Counted from the first letter of the stretch, positions 48,813 to 57,119 are shown. The stretch: 64,000 bases of DNA from Flavipsychrobacter sp. (GCA_016786665.1 JAEUVZ010000069.1:1-64000); one strand, 5' to 3'. Made by a program: numbers and translations. The notes: generated by a model not told the origin, from the sequence alone.

Positions 48813-49886
48813 TTACTTTTTTATTTCGTTCATTCCGCTGCTGAGCACCTTTAACTGCTGCTTAATGCTCTCATCGTGTATGCGCTCGTACAGGCCAATG
48901 ACAAACTCGCGGGAGAGCTGCAGGCTTTCGGCGCGGGCGCCCCGGGTAGCTACTATCTCGTTCCAGCGCTCGGGCAGATAGGCGGCTATGTTCAGCGCCT
49001 TTTTTACCGTGCCTATGTGGCTGCTGAGCTCCATGCGGCGCGCCAGCAGGTCTATCACCTCGGCATCTATGCTGTCCATCTGCTGGCGCAGCTGTTCCAG
49101 CTCTACGCTGTTGCAGTCTGCCTCGTCGCGGCGCACCACTATGCTGCCCAGTATCTGCTGCAGCACCTGCGGGGTCACCTGCTGGTCGGCATCGCTCCAG
49201 GCATCGTCGGGGTGCAGGTGGGTTTCTATCATCAGCCCGTCAAAGCCCATGTCCATGGCCTTCTGCGCCATATCGGGCACCAGGGCGCGACTGCCGGTGA
49301 TGTGGCTGGGGTCGCAGATGATGGGCAGTTCGGGTTTGCGTCGTTTCAGCTCTATGGGGATGGGCCAGTTGGGCGGATTGCGGTAGCGCGAGGCGGCATG
49401 GTAGCCGGAAAAGCCGCGGTGTATAGCGGCAATGTCGGTAATGCCCACCCGCTCCAGGCGCTCTATCGCGCCCTGCCACAGCGCCACATCGGGGTTCACC
49501 GGGTTCTTTACCAGCACGGGCACCTGCACGCCGCTCAGGGCATCGGCTATGTGCTGCACCTGGAAAGGGTTCACCGTAGTGCGCGCGCCTATCCACAGGG
49601 CGTCTATGCCGTGGCGGAGGGCCAGCTCTACGTGCTCGGGCTCGGCCACCTCTATCACCACGGGCAGGCCGTGAAGGGTGCGGGCCTCCTGCAGCCACTC
49701 CAGCGCGGGGGTACCATTGCCCTCAAAGCTGCCGGGGCGGGTGCGGGGCTTCCATACCCCTGCGCGGAACAGGTTGACACCCAGCGCCTTGAGCGCGGCA
49801 GCGGTTTCCAGCACCTGCTCCCGGGTTTCGGCACTACAGGGCCCGGCTATGATATAGGGCCCCTCTCCGGAATTGAAAAAAGACAT
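48813..49886 (-). CDS. Bifunctional DAHP synthase / chorismate mutase
   Basis: Fuses the first step of the shikimate pathway (erythrose 4-phosphate plus PEP to DAHP) with a chorismate mutase. Residues 1-265 are a type I-beta DAHP synthase: YIIAGPCSAETREQV (about 11-25), FRAGVWKPRTRPGSFEG, VLVKNPVNPD, AAIHRGFSGY and ICDPSHITGSR with metal-binding residues. Residues about 268-357 are an AroQ-class mutase (LRQQMDSIDAEVIDLLARRMEL). The mutase domain may act as allosteric sensor for prephenate or tyrosine/phenylalanine, as in related Bacteroidota enzymes. aroE is 2 kb away on the other strand. Confidence 0.95.
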   Translation of the reverse strand: MSFFNSGEGPYIIAGPCSAETREQVLETAAALKALGVNLFRAGVWKPRTRPGSFEGNGTPALEWLQEARTLHGLPVVIEVAEPEHVELALRHGIDALWIGARTTVNPFQVQHIADALSGVQVPVLVKNPVNPDVALWQGAIERLERVGITDIAAIHRGFSGYHAASRYRNPPNWPIPIELKRRKPELPIICDPSHITGSRALVPDMAQKAMDMGFDGLMIETHLHPDDAWSDADQQVTPQVLQQILGSIVVRRDEADCNSVELEQLRQQMDSIDAEVIDLLARRMELSSHIGTVKKALNIAAYLPERWNEIVATRGARAESLQLSREFVIGLYERIHDESIKQQLKVLSSGMNEIKK

Positions 49887-50831
49887 GGCGCAAAGGTAGC
49901 TACTAATGGGGCTCGATGCGAAAATATGGGGGCCAGCACCCGGCGGCTATTGCCGGTGAATGTAAGTAACCGGCATTTTTAGTTACATCGGCGGGGAGGG
50001 GCGAAATTGTAAGTGATTGATTATCAATGTCAGCCGCGCGGGATAGTTACATTTTAGCGGGCTATAGTTACATTTTACTTACATCACAGTTACAGACAGT
50101 TACACGGTACCATCAGTCACTTTCAGGTTACTTGCAGACAGGTTCATCTTGGTTTCATTTTGCTATAATACATTGGTTTTGTTGGTTTTATAATTGATGT
50201 AATTTACCTCTTTTTATTGATATGGGAGGGAAGGAGATACCCACGTGCTTTTTTAAGAAGCTTACTTAGCCCAGTTGCTGTGCTGACCACCCCAGCTGAA
50301 AAAACGGCTCCTGCGGAGTGTTTTTTCAGCATCCCCTCCTTGAAAAAAGGAGGGGAGCTTTTTAGGTGACTTACTTACCCCGGTTGCTGTGCTTAAAGCT
50401 CCCCTCTTGTTGCTGAGGCACGAAGCAATAGGAGGGGTGGCCGAAGGCCGGGATGGTCAGCACAGCGCGCTTGTCAGAAGCAACCCAAGTGGGGTTGGGG
50501 TATATCTTTATTGTCATTTGCATTCATGCCTTAACTACAATCCGAGATTGAGACACGAGGGTCACCTGTTAACCTACTTTAAGTTGGCTGGCGCGATCAA
50601 GGGTTTCTTTGTACTGAATACAGCTTTGAGTATATCCTTCATAGGCGGAAGATACTGACGCGGATTGCAAATACTTCAATGAGGCTTTAACTCTTGAAGT
50701 AAGGTGATAATGCATCTTCAAAGCCGGGAGATCGCGAGTCAAATTGATTAGTTGACATCGCGGGCTGCCGGTTTTATTGGATTACACTACGATTGGCGAA
50801 GGGGTGATGTGGAAAGATTACCGGGTGGGGT
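49887..50831. other. Repeat-rich intergenic region
   Basis: No supported gene. It contains degenerate GTTAC(A/T) words (50037-50150), one 22-bp inverted repeat end (50007-50028), a CCCCTCC/GGAGGGG hairpin near 50334-50356, and two copies of a segment like CTTACTTAGCCCAGTTGCTGTGCT (about 50261-50284 and 50370-50393) with inverted pieces near 50455. A 48-codon minus-strand frame at 50569-50715 may be a gene remnant. Confidence 0.6.
50007..50028 (+). repeat. 22-bp inverted repeat, left copy
   Basis: The segment starts TTGTAAGTGATTGA and ends TTATCAAT. Its reverse complement occurs at 52496-52517 with a single mismatch. The pair encloses about 2.5 kb containing the SLATT-type and OB-fold genes. 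Confidence 0.8.
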
Positions 50832-51476
50832 TTACCTAATGAGTAATGCAATTACAGTTAATAGGAGAGGTGCTATTATCAAAAAATGATACAAAATTTT
50901 GGTGTGCCAGTAGTAATTTACATGTATCCATAATACTTTTGACTTCTTAAGTTGATAATACGCTTTTTGCTCAGCCTTGAATCTCTTAAAATCAATATCA
51001 TCGTGATTTGTATAGTGGTCTAATATTGCCTGGTATCTTTTTGACATATGCGCTGCGTATTTTTCTCTCTCATCCTCAGAAGTATTCTTTAAGGTTTTGA
51101 AAATTCTTATTTCATTATAAATCTTAGATAGCTTTAAAGCACAGTCATGGAAGAAGTGAGCTTTCATCTTGTAATCTTGAGCAGCTTCCATTTGGCTAAA
51201 TGCCAAAAGTAAAATTGAAATTGCCGTAGAACCAAAAGCAATAAAATTCTCATTAATTATAGAGTCCTTTGATATCTGATATACAGAGAATAGGCCAAAA
51301 ATAATCAGGTATGCCGATAGAAATCCATTGGCTTTGTTTGACAAATCATTTTTTGTTAAGTGTCTTTTACTGGCGTAAAATCTTGACCCTTTTGTTACCC
51401 AAATTTTATAACTCAGTTCCTCTAGAAACGTTTTATTCAGGTGGTCTTGATGACTTGGAAATTTATTTTCAGACAT
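50832..51476 (-). CDS. SLATT-type two-transmembrane effector-like protein
   Basis: A 214-residue protein with a polar N-terminus (EELSYKIWVTKGSRFYASKRH), two adjacent membrane segments at about 50-92 (GFLSAYLIIFGLFSVYQI and FIAFGSTAISILLLAF), a helical cytosolic part with MEAAQDYKMKAHFFHDCALKLSKIYNEI, the segment ILDHYTNHDDIDFKRFK and a C-terminal hydrophobic tail (HFLIIAPLLLTVIALLI). This layout and the N-H-x2-D-F type motif fit the SLATT_5 family, predicted pore-forming effectors in nucleotide-signal and RT-linked conflict systems. No SMODS, SLOG or RT gene is nearby. AT-rich relative to the chromosome; 29 bases downstream of the OB-fold gene. Confidence 0.75.
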   Translation of the reverse strand: MSENKFPSHQDHLNKTFLEELSYKIWVTKGSRFYASKRHLTKNDLSNKANGFLSAYLIIFGLFSVYQISKDSIINENFIAFGSTAISILLLAFSQMEAAQDYKMKAHFFHDCALKLSKIYNEIRIFKTLKNTSEDEREKYAAHMSKRYQAILDHYTNHDDIDFKRFKAEQKAYYQLKKSKVLWIHVNYYWHTKILYHFLIIAPLLLTVIALLIR

Positions 51477-51505
51477 AATATTTACTAGTGCGGATATCGC
51501 TATAA

Positions 51506-52012
51506 TTAAGACTGCATTAATCTCTTGATCTCATTTATTGTCGGCATTAATAATAATGGGATAGCCCCTTTTTGAACTTGATAAGTACCGTAGAATAAAG
51601 CAATATCTCCTTTACGTAACTTCATTGCATCTTCTTTAGATATATCACAGTGCATACCCATAAACATGTTGTCGGTTTCTACGACTGCATAGGGCTTGTC
51701 CATGAAGTCTTTATTTATAGAAGACACCCTACCAAGTATGGGAATAACCTTGTCTTTAACGCGTTCGTCACATACTACTTCATTATTGTGATAAGCAACA
51801 GATAAATCCTGTGCAGTGATAATGTCTTCGTTTTTCAAATTATCTGGAATAGCTGGTCTTTCTGGAGCTTCCGTATTTACAGATATTTTATCGTTTCTGA
51901 AATCTGGTGGGTTATTGCACATTCTAGAAACAGCAAAGCAGGTTACAATCAACACGATGACATTTACAATCATTTTTCCCCTTTCGGTACGAGTCAATTT
52001 TTCGGCACTCAT
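51506..52012 (-). CDS. Membrane-anchored OB-fold (tRNA_anti-like) protein
   Basis: A 168-residue protein. Residues 13-30 (KMIVNVIVLIVTCFAVSR) form an N-terminal membrane anchor; a Pro/Asn-rich linker follows; the rest (about 65-165) is an OB fold of the tRNA_anti-like type: LSVAYHNNEVVCDERVKDKVIPILGRVSSI (key parts YHNNEVVCDE and VIPILGRV), HCDISKEDAMKLRKGDIALFYGTY. The family often sits outside the cytoplasm and has no proven nucleic acid ligand. Same strand and composition as the SLATT-type gene, probably one transcript. Confidence 0.75.
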   Translation of the reverse strand: MSAEKLTRTERGKMIVNVIVLIVTCFAVSRMCNNPPDFRNDKISVNTEAPERPAIPDNLKNEDIITAQDLSVAYHNNEVVCDERVKDKVIPILGRVSSINKDFMDKPYAVVETDNMFMGMHCDISKEDAMKLRKGDIALFYGTYQVQKGAIPLLLMPTINEIKRLMQS

Positions 52013-52495
52013 GCTCTAGCGATTTACTATAGTGAAACAAAAGACCTATCTGTAGAACGGGTAACATTAGTGTTTGAAAATCAGGTATCATAGTTCCTTT
52101 CTATTTTTACTTCTCTACCCACCCCCCACTTATCCATACAAACTCAAACATTGTTAATGGCATTTCCAGTTCGTGTGTAGGGTGGTAAGATAGGTAAAAG
52201 CCCCCTGCTAAAAAACAGTCAAACGACGGAGGCGGCGGGTGTAGGGGCGGGCGGCATGTGGATATCTCCCGCAACTCTGGACGGGTGATATTTCGTATCT
52301 TGAGGGGTAGGGCCTGCGGCCGGGGAAGCCGCCACCAGCCACCGGGGAAAGCGGTTAAAATGAGTTAAAGCAAAAGTCAATTCTCGCCCGGTAAAAGTCA
52401 AATGTGGTTAAAGGAAAAGTAAAATCACGTCAAGTAAAAGTAAAGTAAAAGTCAAAATAGAGTCCGCTAAAAGTCAAATTTCAATGCAAATAGTT

Positions 52496-52517
52496 ATTGA
52501 TTATCAATCACTTACAA
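52496..52517 (-). repeat. 22-bp inverted repeat, right copy
   Basis: Reverse complement of the left copy at 50007-50028 except for one base (TGATAATCAAT against TGATTATCAAT). Located between a degenerate word array and the 106-bp repeats. Confidence 0.8.
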
Positions 52518-52574
52518 CAATTTGTCACTCCTCTTCCAAAATCGTGTTTAGTCAATAATTAATAATCCTCTTCC

Positions 52575-52680
52575 GCGGGGTAATCCGCTTTACTTTCACC
52601 CTGAGCGGTAGTCGAAGGGTTGCCGGGGAGGGTACTTCAGCACGGGAACGCTACTCAACAAGGCTTCGGCTACCGCTCAG
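52575..52680. repeat. 106-bp direct repeat with internal inverted ends, copy 1
   Basis: Begins GCGGGGTAATCCGC, contains CTGAGCGGTAG near its first third and ends CTACCGCTCAG, so it can fold into a long imperfect hairpin. Copy 2 starts 190 bases downstream with only a few differences. Confidence 0.85.
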
Positions 52681-52764
52681 CCTGACAACCGAGTGGACAT
52701 CCCCATAACCATCCCGCACTAGGCTGGCGCACAAAGGGGGAATTTTTTCTTCGGCTACCGCTCA

Positions 52765-52870
52765 GCGGGGTAATCCGCTTTATGTCACCCTGAGCGGTAG
52801 TGGAAGGGTTGCCGAGGGGAGGGTACTTCAGCACGGGAACGCTACTCAACAAGGCTTCGGCTACCGCTCA
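52765..52870. repeat. 106-bp direct repeat, copy 2
   Basis: Same organisation as copy 1, with differences such as GTGGAAGG for GTCGAAGG and an extra G in the GAGGGGAGGG run. A fragment (TTCGGCTACCGCTCAG, 52750-52765) abuts its start, implying more than one duplication step. Confidence 0.85.
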
Positions 52871-53100
52871 ACGGATTTCTCTTTACACTTCATTTCGCTG
52901 CGCTACACTGCGTTTCGTTCGAAATGACGGCATTGTTGGGCTCCGCTCGTGACGCGTCTGACGGCGAAAAATTTCTGACAGTGTGTACGGCTCTCACCCT
53001 AACAATCACGGCCAATCCTCTTAATCCAAAGAATCATGCGTCAGATCACAATACCGGCGAATCCTCAAAACCTAAAGAATCGCGGTATATCTTTGCCGCC

Positions 53101-53811
53101 ATGAAGCAGTTACCTACACTGGCGGAGATAAAGGAGGGCGTGGTGATATTAATAGACAAGCCTTATCAATGGTCTAGTTTCCAGGCCATCAATAAGGTGA
53201 AGTATGCAAGCAAGGCCAAAATAGGCCATGCGGGTACGCTGGATCCGCTGGCTACGGGGCTGCTTATCTGCTGCACGGGCAAAATGACCAAGCGCATCAG
53301 CGAGTACCAAAAGCAACCGAAAGAGTACACAGGCGTCTTCCGCCTGGGGGCTACCACCCCTACCTACGACCTGGAGAGCGAGCCGGAAAATTTCCGGCCG
53401 ACAGAGAGCATCAGCGAGGAGCAGGTGCGGGCCGCCACGGCGCAGTTTACGGGCGAGATACAGCAGGTGCCGCCCATACACTCGGCTGTAAAGAAAGACG
53501 GCAAGCGGGCTTACGAAATGGCGCGCGCTGGCAAGGAGATAGTGCTGGAGCCCCGCCAGGTAACCATCATGGAGTTTGAGATAGTGCGGGTGTCGCTGCC
53601 GGAGGTACATTTCCGGGTGCTGTGCAGCACGGGTACTTATATCCGCTCGCTGGCCAGCGATTTTGGCGCGGCGCTGGGCTGCGGGGCTTACCTGCAAGAA
53701 CTACGTCGCACGAAGATAGGGGCGTTCAGCGTAGCGGACGGGCTGACGCCGGATGAGTGGGTAGCGCACTTGAAACCCCCTCCGCCACCTGAAGGGGAAA
53801 CCCCCTCGTAG
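53101..53811 (+). CDS. truB: tRNA pseudouridine(55) synthase TruB
   Basis: Makes pseudouridine 55 in the T loop of tRNA. Start at ATG 53101 (MKQLPTLAEIKEGVVILIDK), 13 bases before KPYQWSSF; TATCTTTG at 53088-53095 precedes it. Motifs: GHAGTLDPLATGLLICCTG with catalytic Asp (about 41-53), KEYTGVFRLGATTPTYD, QVPPIHSAVKKDGKRAYE and STGTYIRSLASDFG. 236 residues. The final PPPPPEGETPS looks like translated repeat DNA (a CCCCCTCCGCCACC type) appended to the normal end. Confidence 0.95.
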   Translation: MKQLPTLAEIKEGVVILIDKPYQWSSFQAINKVKYASKAKIGHAGTLDPLATGLLICCTGKMTKRISEYQKQPKEYTGVFRLGATTPTYDLESEPENFRPTESISEEQVRAATAQFTGEIQQVPPIHSAVKKDGKRAYEMARAGKEIVLEPRQVTIMEFEIVRVSLPEVHFRVLCSTGTYIRSLASDFGAALGCGAYLQELRRTKIGAFSVADGLTPDEWVAHLKPPPPPEGETPS

Positions 53812-54268
53812 GGTTTTAAACGCGGAGTACACATAGAAGGGGCGAAGAAACGCAAAGGTGTTGTGTAGTAAACTTTGCGGCTCTTAGCACTCTTTGCGGT
53901 TAAGTTCTTTTAACTACTTTACCGCTTCGGTTGAGGGTTTGTATCGTTTGTCCTTTCGCCCTTGGCTACTATTTCCCCGGCAGCATTGTTGGAATTTTTG
54001 CTCGCCGATGTAGACGGTCTTTGCATTTCCGCTTACAGTGATGATGTTGGTGAAAGCGGCTGTAAAAATGTGCCGGGACTCCTGTTACCCCTACTTTCTT
54101 TTGCTTCGCCAAAATAAAGTAGCAAAGAAAAGGCGATTCTACGCCATGCGGCTCCGCCGGGCTCGAAGGCCAACGTTGCGTGTTATGTTTCGTAATTCAC
54201 TATTCAGCGTTGCGCCGGTTTTCTGACATATTGGCGAACCCTAACTTCCCGCAAGATGACGCAAAAAA
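53812..54268. other. Intergenic region with dispersed repeat fragments
   Basis: No convincing gene. Contains words of the type AAACGCAAAG and CTTTGCGG in both orientations (53850-53910) and a stretch around 54095-54170 (TTTTGCTTCGCCAAAATAAAGTAGC and following, here only partly quoted) that looks like a family of spacer repeats common in Bacteroidota. Confidence 0.5.
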
Positions 54269-54293
54269 ATCCCCCCGGCAGAGCCGAGGGGAT
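54269..54293 (-). terminator. Intrinsic terminator of the DUF2795 gene
   Basis: Minus strand ATCCCCTCGGC, short loop, GCCGGGGGGAT (imperfect stem), followed by six to seven T residues. Lies 24 bases after the stop codon. Confidence 0.88.
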
Positions 54294-54316
54294 CGAGAAA
54301 ATCTTTGTTGTGCGAA

Positions 54317-54538
54317 TTAATATTCGTCTTCGTTGAAGAAGAAGTCTTCCTGTGTGGGATAGTCGGGCCAGATGTCTTCTATGCCTTCGTATATTTCGCC
54401 TTCATCGTCCAGTTCCTGGAGGTTCTCTACTACTTCAAGGGGAGCACCCGAGCGGATGGCATAGTCAATCAACTCGTCTTTAGTGGCCGGCCAGGGAGCA
54501 TCTTCTAAGTGAGAAGCTAATTCTAAGGTCCAAAACAT
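54317..54538 (-). CDS. DUF2795-family protein, 73 residues
   Basis: A small acidic protein: MFWTLELASHLEDAPWPATKDELIDYAIR (in parts LASHLEDAPWPATKDEL), APLEVVENLQELDDEGE and a tail IWPDYPTQEDFFFNEDEY. This sequence is almost invariant in Bacteroidota as I recall it, and is classed as DUF2795; function unknown. Strong promoter and terminator on both sides suggest high expression of a single-gene transcript. Confidence 0.92.
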   Translation of the reverse strand: MFWTLELASHLEDAPWPATKDELIDYAIRSGAPLEVVENLQELDDEGEIYEGIEDIWPDYPTQEDFFFNEDEY

Positions 54539-54572
54539 ATTAGATTAATTTTATTTTTATCTGTAATTGTGG

Positions 54573-54603
54573 CAAATGTACTGTTTCGGGTAAATAATAC
54601 AAA
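54573..54603 (-). promoter_or_regulatory. Promoter of the DUF2795 gene
   Basis: Minus strand TTTG (54603-54600), 19-base spacer, TACATTTG (54580-54573). Predicted transcription start is about 54566, giving a 28-base leader. Confidence 0.88.
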
Positions 54604-54779
54604 TTTTCTTTTAGTTATCTTATTCACAAAATGTGCAATGTCACTAATCGTTCATCCGGGCAATGTCTCCGTGTTGGTTTTTAGCCGCCATTCTTTACTA
54701 ATAATGCAGGAAGGCCGCTAATTATTGCACCGGGTATATTGTATCATTGCGCTATTAAGTTATTGAGTATTTTTACCGC

Positions 54780-55451
54780 ATGCTTGTTGCCCAAAACCTC
54801 CTCAAAAAGTATTCCAACATTACCGTGGTGAACAATGTGTCACTCCGTGTAGACCGTGGCGAGGTGGTATCGGTAATCGGCGCCTCGGGGGCGGGCAAAA
54901 CTACCCTGCTGCACCTGCTGGGGGCGCTGGATAAGCCCGATGGCGGAACGGTGCGCATAGATGGCACGGACGTGTTTTCCCTGCCTGCCAAAAAGCAGTC
55001 GGCCTTCCGGAACCAGCATATAGGCTTTGTGTTCCAGTTCCATCACCTACTGCCGGAGTTCAGCTCGGTAGAGAATGTGGCCATACCGCTGTGGATAAGC
55101 GGCAAAGGGAAAAAAGAAGGCCTGGCGCTGGCGGGCGACATGCTGGCGACAGTGGGCATAGGCCACCGGCTGGAAAACAAGCCCTCTGAACTATCGGGCG
55201 GGGAGCAGCAGCGGGTAGCGATAGCGCGGGCGCTGGTGAACAAACCATCGATAGTGATGGCCGATGAACCCACCGGCAACCTGGACAGCGCCAACGCCCA
55301 GTTGATACACGACCTGTTCCTGGAGCTGCGGGCAAAGCTGAACCAGACCTTTGTAATGATAACCCATAACGAGGCAATGGCGGAAAAGACGGACCGTATA
55401 CTGATAATGAAAGATGGCCGGATAGTGGAAGAACGGGTAAATAAGGGTTAA
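54780..55451 (+). CDS. lolD: LolD-like ABC transporter ATP-binding protein
   Basis: ATPase of the lipoprotein-release (LolCDE) or related MacB-type exporters, on the inner side of the membrane. 223 residues. Walker A GASGAGKTT (about 33-41), Q-loop VFQFHHLLPEF, signature LSGGEQQRVAIARAL, Walker B IVMADEPTGNLD and H-loop ITHNEAM. The FQFHHLLPEFS(S/A)xENV sequence is typical of LolD. The membrane partner (LolC/E) is not adjacent, which is common in Bacteroidota. Confidence 0.92.
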   Translation: MLVAQNLLKKYSNITVVNNVSLRVDRGEVVSVIGASGAGKTTLLHLLGALDKPDGGTVRIDGTDVFSLPAKKQSAFRNQHIGFVFQFHHLLPEFSSVENVAIPLWISGKGKKEGLALAGDMLATVGIGHRLENKPSELSGGEQQRVAIARALVNKPSIVMADEPTGNLDSANAQLIHDLFLELRAKLNQTFVMITHNEAMAEKTDRILIMKDGRIVEERVNKG

Positions 55452-55529
55452 CCCGCAGCCATTTATACATATAAATACCTAATAATAAAGGTGCTGTATA
55501 AATAAGATTCCCGAAAAAGAAAGTAATCC

Positions 55530-55559
55530 TTTGGCTTTTTGCCAAAAAGTATATTTTTG
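55530..55559 (+). promoter_or_regulatory. Promoter of acpP, overlapping a hairpin
   Basis: TTTG at 55530-55533, 18-base spacer, TATTTTTG at 55552-55559; predicted start about 55566. The inverted repeat TTTGGC-TTTTT-GCCAAA (55530-55546) overlaps the -33 box and spacer and could act as a lolD terminator or as an operator. Confidence 0.85.
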
Positions 55560-55585
55560 CAGCATAAAATTAAATTGCATTAGCT

Positions 55586-55822
55586 ATGTCTGAAATTGCA
55601 AATCGCGTTAAGAAGATCATCGTGGACAAACTGGGTGTTGACGAATCAGAAGTTACTCCTGAAGCATCATTTACCAATGACCTGGGCGCTGATTCCCTGG
55701 ATACAGTGGAACTGATCATGGAATTTGAAAAAGAGTTCAACATCTCTATTCCCGATGAACAAGCTGAGACCATCACTACCGTTGGCCAGGCTATCTCTTA
55801 TCTGGAAGAACACGTAAAGTAA
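55586..55822 (+). CDS. acpP: Acyl carrier protein
   Basis: Carries growing acyl chains in fatty acid synthesis. 78 residues, acidic, with the phosphopantetheine Ser in [17 protein letters not shown] (Ser37) and the usual helix [21 protein letters not shown]. It is followed 31 bases later by fabF, the standard arrangement, and driven by a consensus promoter. Confidence 0.98.
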   Translation: MSEIANRVKKIIVDKLGVDESEVTPEASFTNDLGADSLDTVELIMEFEKEFNISIPDEQAETITTVGQAISYLEEHVK

Positions 55823-55856
55823 TTTATTACACTACTCAGTAACTGAAATTGTTTTG

Positions 55857-57116
55857 ATGAATTTACCGTTCAAACGCGTTGTCGTTACCGGTATCGGTGC
55901 CCTTACACCACTGGGCAATACCGTACCCGATTATTGGGCAGGCTTGACTAATGGAGTATCGGGCGCCGATTTCATTAAACAATTTGATGCGAGCAAGTTT
56001 AAGACCCGCTTTGCATGTGAGTTGAAAGGCTTTAGCGCGGAAGATCATTTTGACCGCAAAGAAGCCCGTAAGCTTGACCGTTTTTCTCAACTGGCCGTAG
56101 TAGCCGCCGACCAGGCGGTAAAACAGGCCAACCTGACCCAGGAAGGCATAAACCACGACCGCGTGGGTGTTATCTGGGCATCAGGCATAGGTGGCATGAT
56201 CACCTTTATAGAGGAGATGACCGCCTTTAATAAGGGCGATGGCACTCCGCGATTCAATCCCTTCTTTATACCGAAACTGATACTGGATATAGCCTCCGGA
56301 CATATTTCTATGAAGTATGGCTTCCGCGGCCCCAATTTCGCTACGGTAAGCGCCTGCGCTTCTTCTACCAACTCGCTGATAGACGCCCTCACCTATGTGC
56401 GCATAGGCAAGGCCGACGCTATTATCTGCGGTGGCTCAGAGGCGGTGGTTACGGAGTCGGGCATTGGCGGGTTCAACGCTATGAAGGCACTGAGCGAGCG
56501 CAACGAGTCTCCGCAAACCGCCAGCCGTCCGTTTGACCTGGACCGCGATGGGTTTGTAATGGGCGAAGGTGCGGGCTGCGTGGTGCTGGAAGAACTGGAG
56601 CACGCAAAGCGCCGTGGCGCCCATATAATAGCAGAAGTAGCCGGCGGCGGCATGAGCGCCGATGCGTATCACCTTACCGCTCCGCACCCGGAAGGGCTGG
56701 GCGCCTTCAACGTAATGAAGAACGCACTGGAAGACGCGGGTATGAAGCCGGAAGACATAGACTACATTAACGTACACGGCACCTCTACGCCGCTGGGCGA
56801 CATTAGTGAAGTAACGGCAATACAACGGGTGTTTGGTGAGCACGCCTTTAATGTAAACATCAGCTCTACCAAATCGATGACGGGACACCTGCTGGGTGCC
56901 GCCGGTGCGATAGAAGCTATTGCCAGCATACTGGCCGTGCAGAACGATATCTGTCCGCCAACGATTAACCACTTTACGGATGATCCGGCATTTGACCCCC
57001 GGTTGAATTTTACGTTCCACAAGGCGCAGCAGCGTACTGTACGCGCGGCCCTGAGCAATACATTCGGCTTTGGCGGGCACAACGCTTCCGTTATCTTTAA
57101 AAAATACGAGGAATAG
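55857..57116 (+). CDS. fabF: Beta-ketoacyl-ACP synthase II
   Basis: Condenses malonyl-ACP with acyl-ACP in fatty acid elongation. 419 residues from ATG 55857 (a TTG lies one codon before). Catalytic Cys in ATVSACASSTNSLIDA (about 165), His in INVHGTSTPLGD (about 306) and His in SMTGHLLGAAGA (about 342), with the Lys before it. GFGGHNASVIFKK closes the protein. Lies between acpP and rnc in an acpP-fabF-rnc cluster. Confidence 0.98.
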   Translation: MNLPFKRVVVTGIGALTPLGNTVPDYWAGLTNGVSGADFIKQFDASKFKTRFACELKGFSAEDHFDRKEARKLDRFSQLAVVAADQAVKQANLTQEGINHDRVGVIWASGIGGMITFIEEMTAFNKGDGTPRFNPFFIPKLILDIASGHISMKYGFRGPNFATVSACASSTNSLIDALTYVRIGKADAIICGGSEAVVTESGIGGFNAMKALSERNESPQTASRPFDLDRDGFVMGEGAGCVVLEELEHAKRRGAHIIAEVAGGGMSADAYHLTAPHPEGLGAFNVMKNALEDAGMKPEDIDYINVHGTSTPLGDISEVTAIQRVFGEHAFNVNISSTKSMTGHLLGAAGAIEAIASILAVQNDICPPTINHFTDDPAFDPRLNFTFHKAQQRTVRAALSNTFGFGGHNASVIFKKYEE

Positions 57117-57119
57117 CCC

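Larger units (their letters stand above)
52013..53100. other. Repeat-rich intergenic region between the accessory genes and truB
   Basis: No supported gene. It holds an 18-base word AACAGTCAAACGACGGAG (52214-52231) also found at 10240-10257, degenerate AAAAGTCAAA words (52366-52486), the right inverted repeat (52496-52517), two 106-bp direct repeats (52575-52680, 52765-52870), and CTGCGCTACACTGCGTTTC-like sequence near 52900. A frame open upstream of truB (52924-53100) is not protein-like. Confidence 0.6.

Noticed and set aside
50389-50658. 89-residue plus-strand frame
   Set aside because: Covers hairpin and spacer repeats; composition is not protein-like in its first half.
50007-52517. Complete transposon or insertion sequence
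   Set aside because: No transposase or integrase frame exists between the inverted repeats and no target duplication is obvious, so only a bounded element is claimed.
52924-53100. In-frame upstream extension of truB
   Set aside because: Sequence is repeat-derived and the real TruB N-terminus begins at the 53101 ATG.
54038-54226. 62-residue plus-strand frame reading CYPYFLLLRQNKVAKKRR
   Set aside because: This is translated spacer-repeat DNA of a type common between genes in Bacteroidota.
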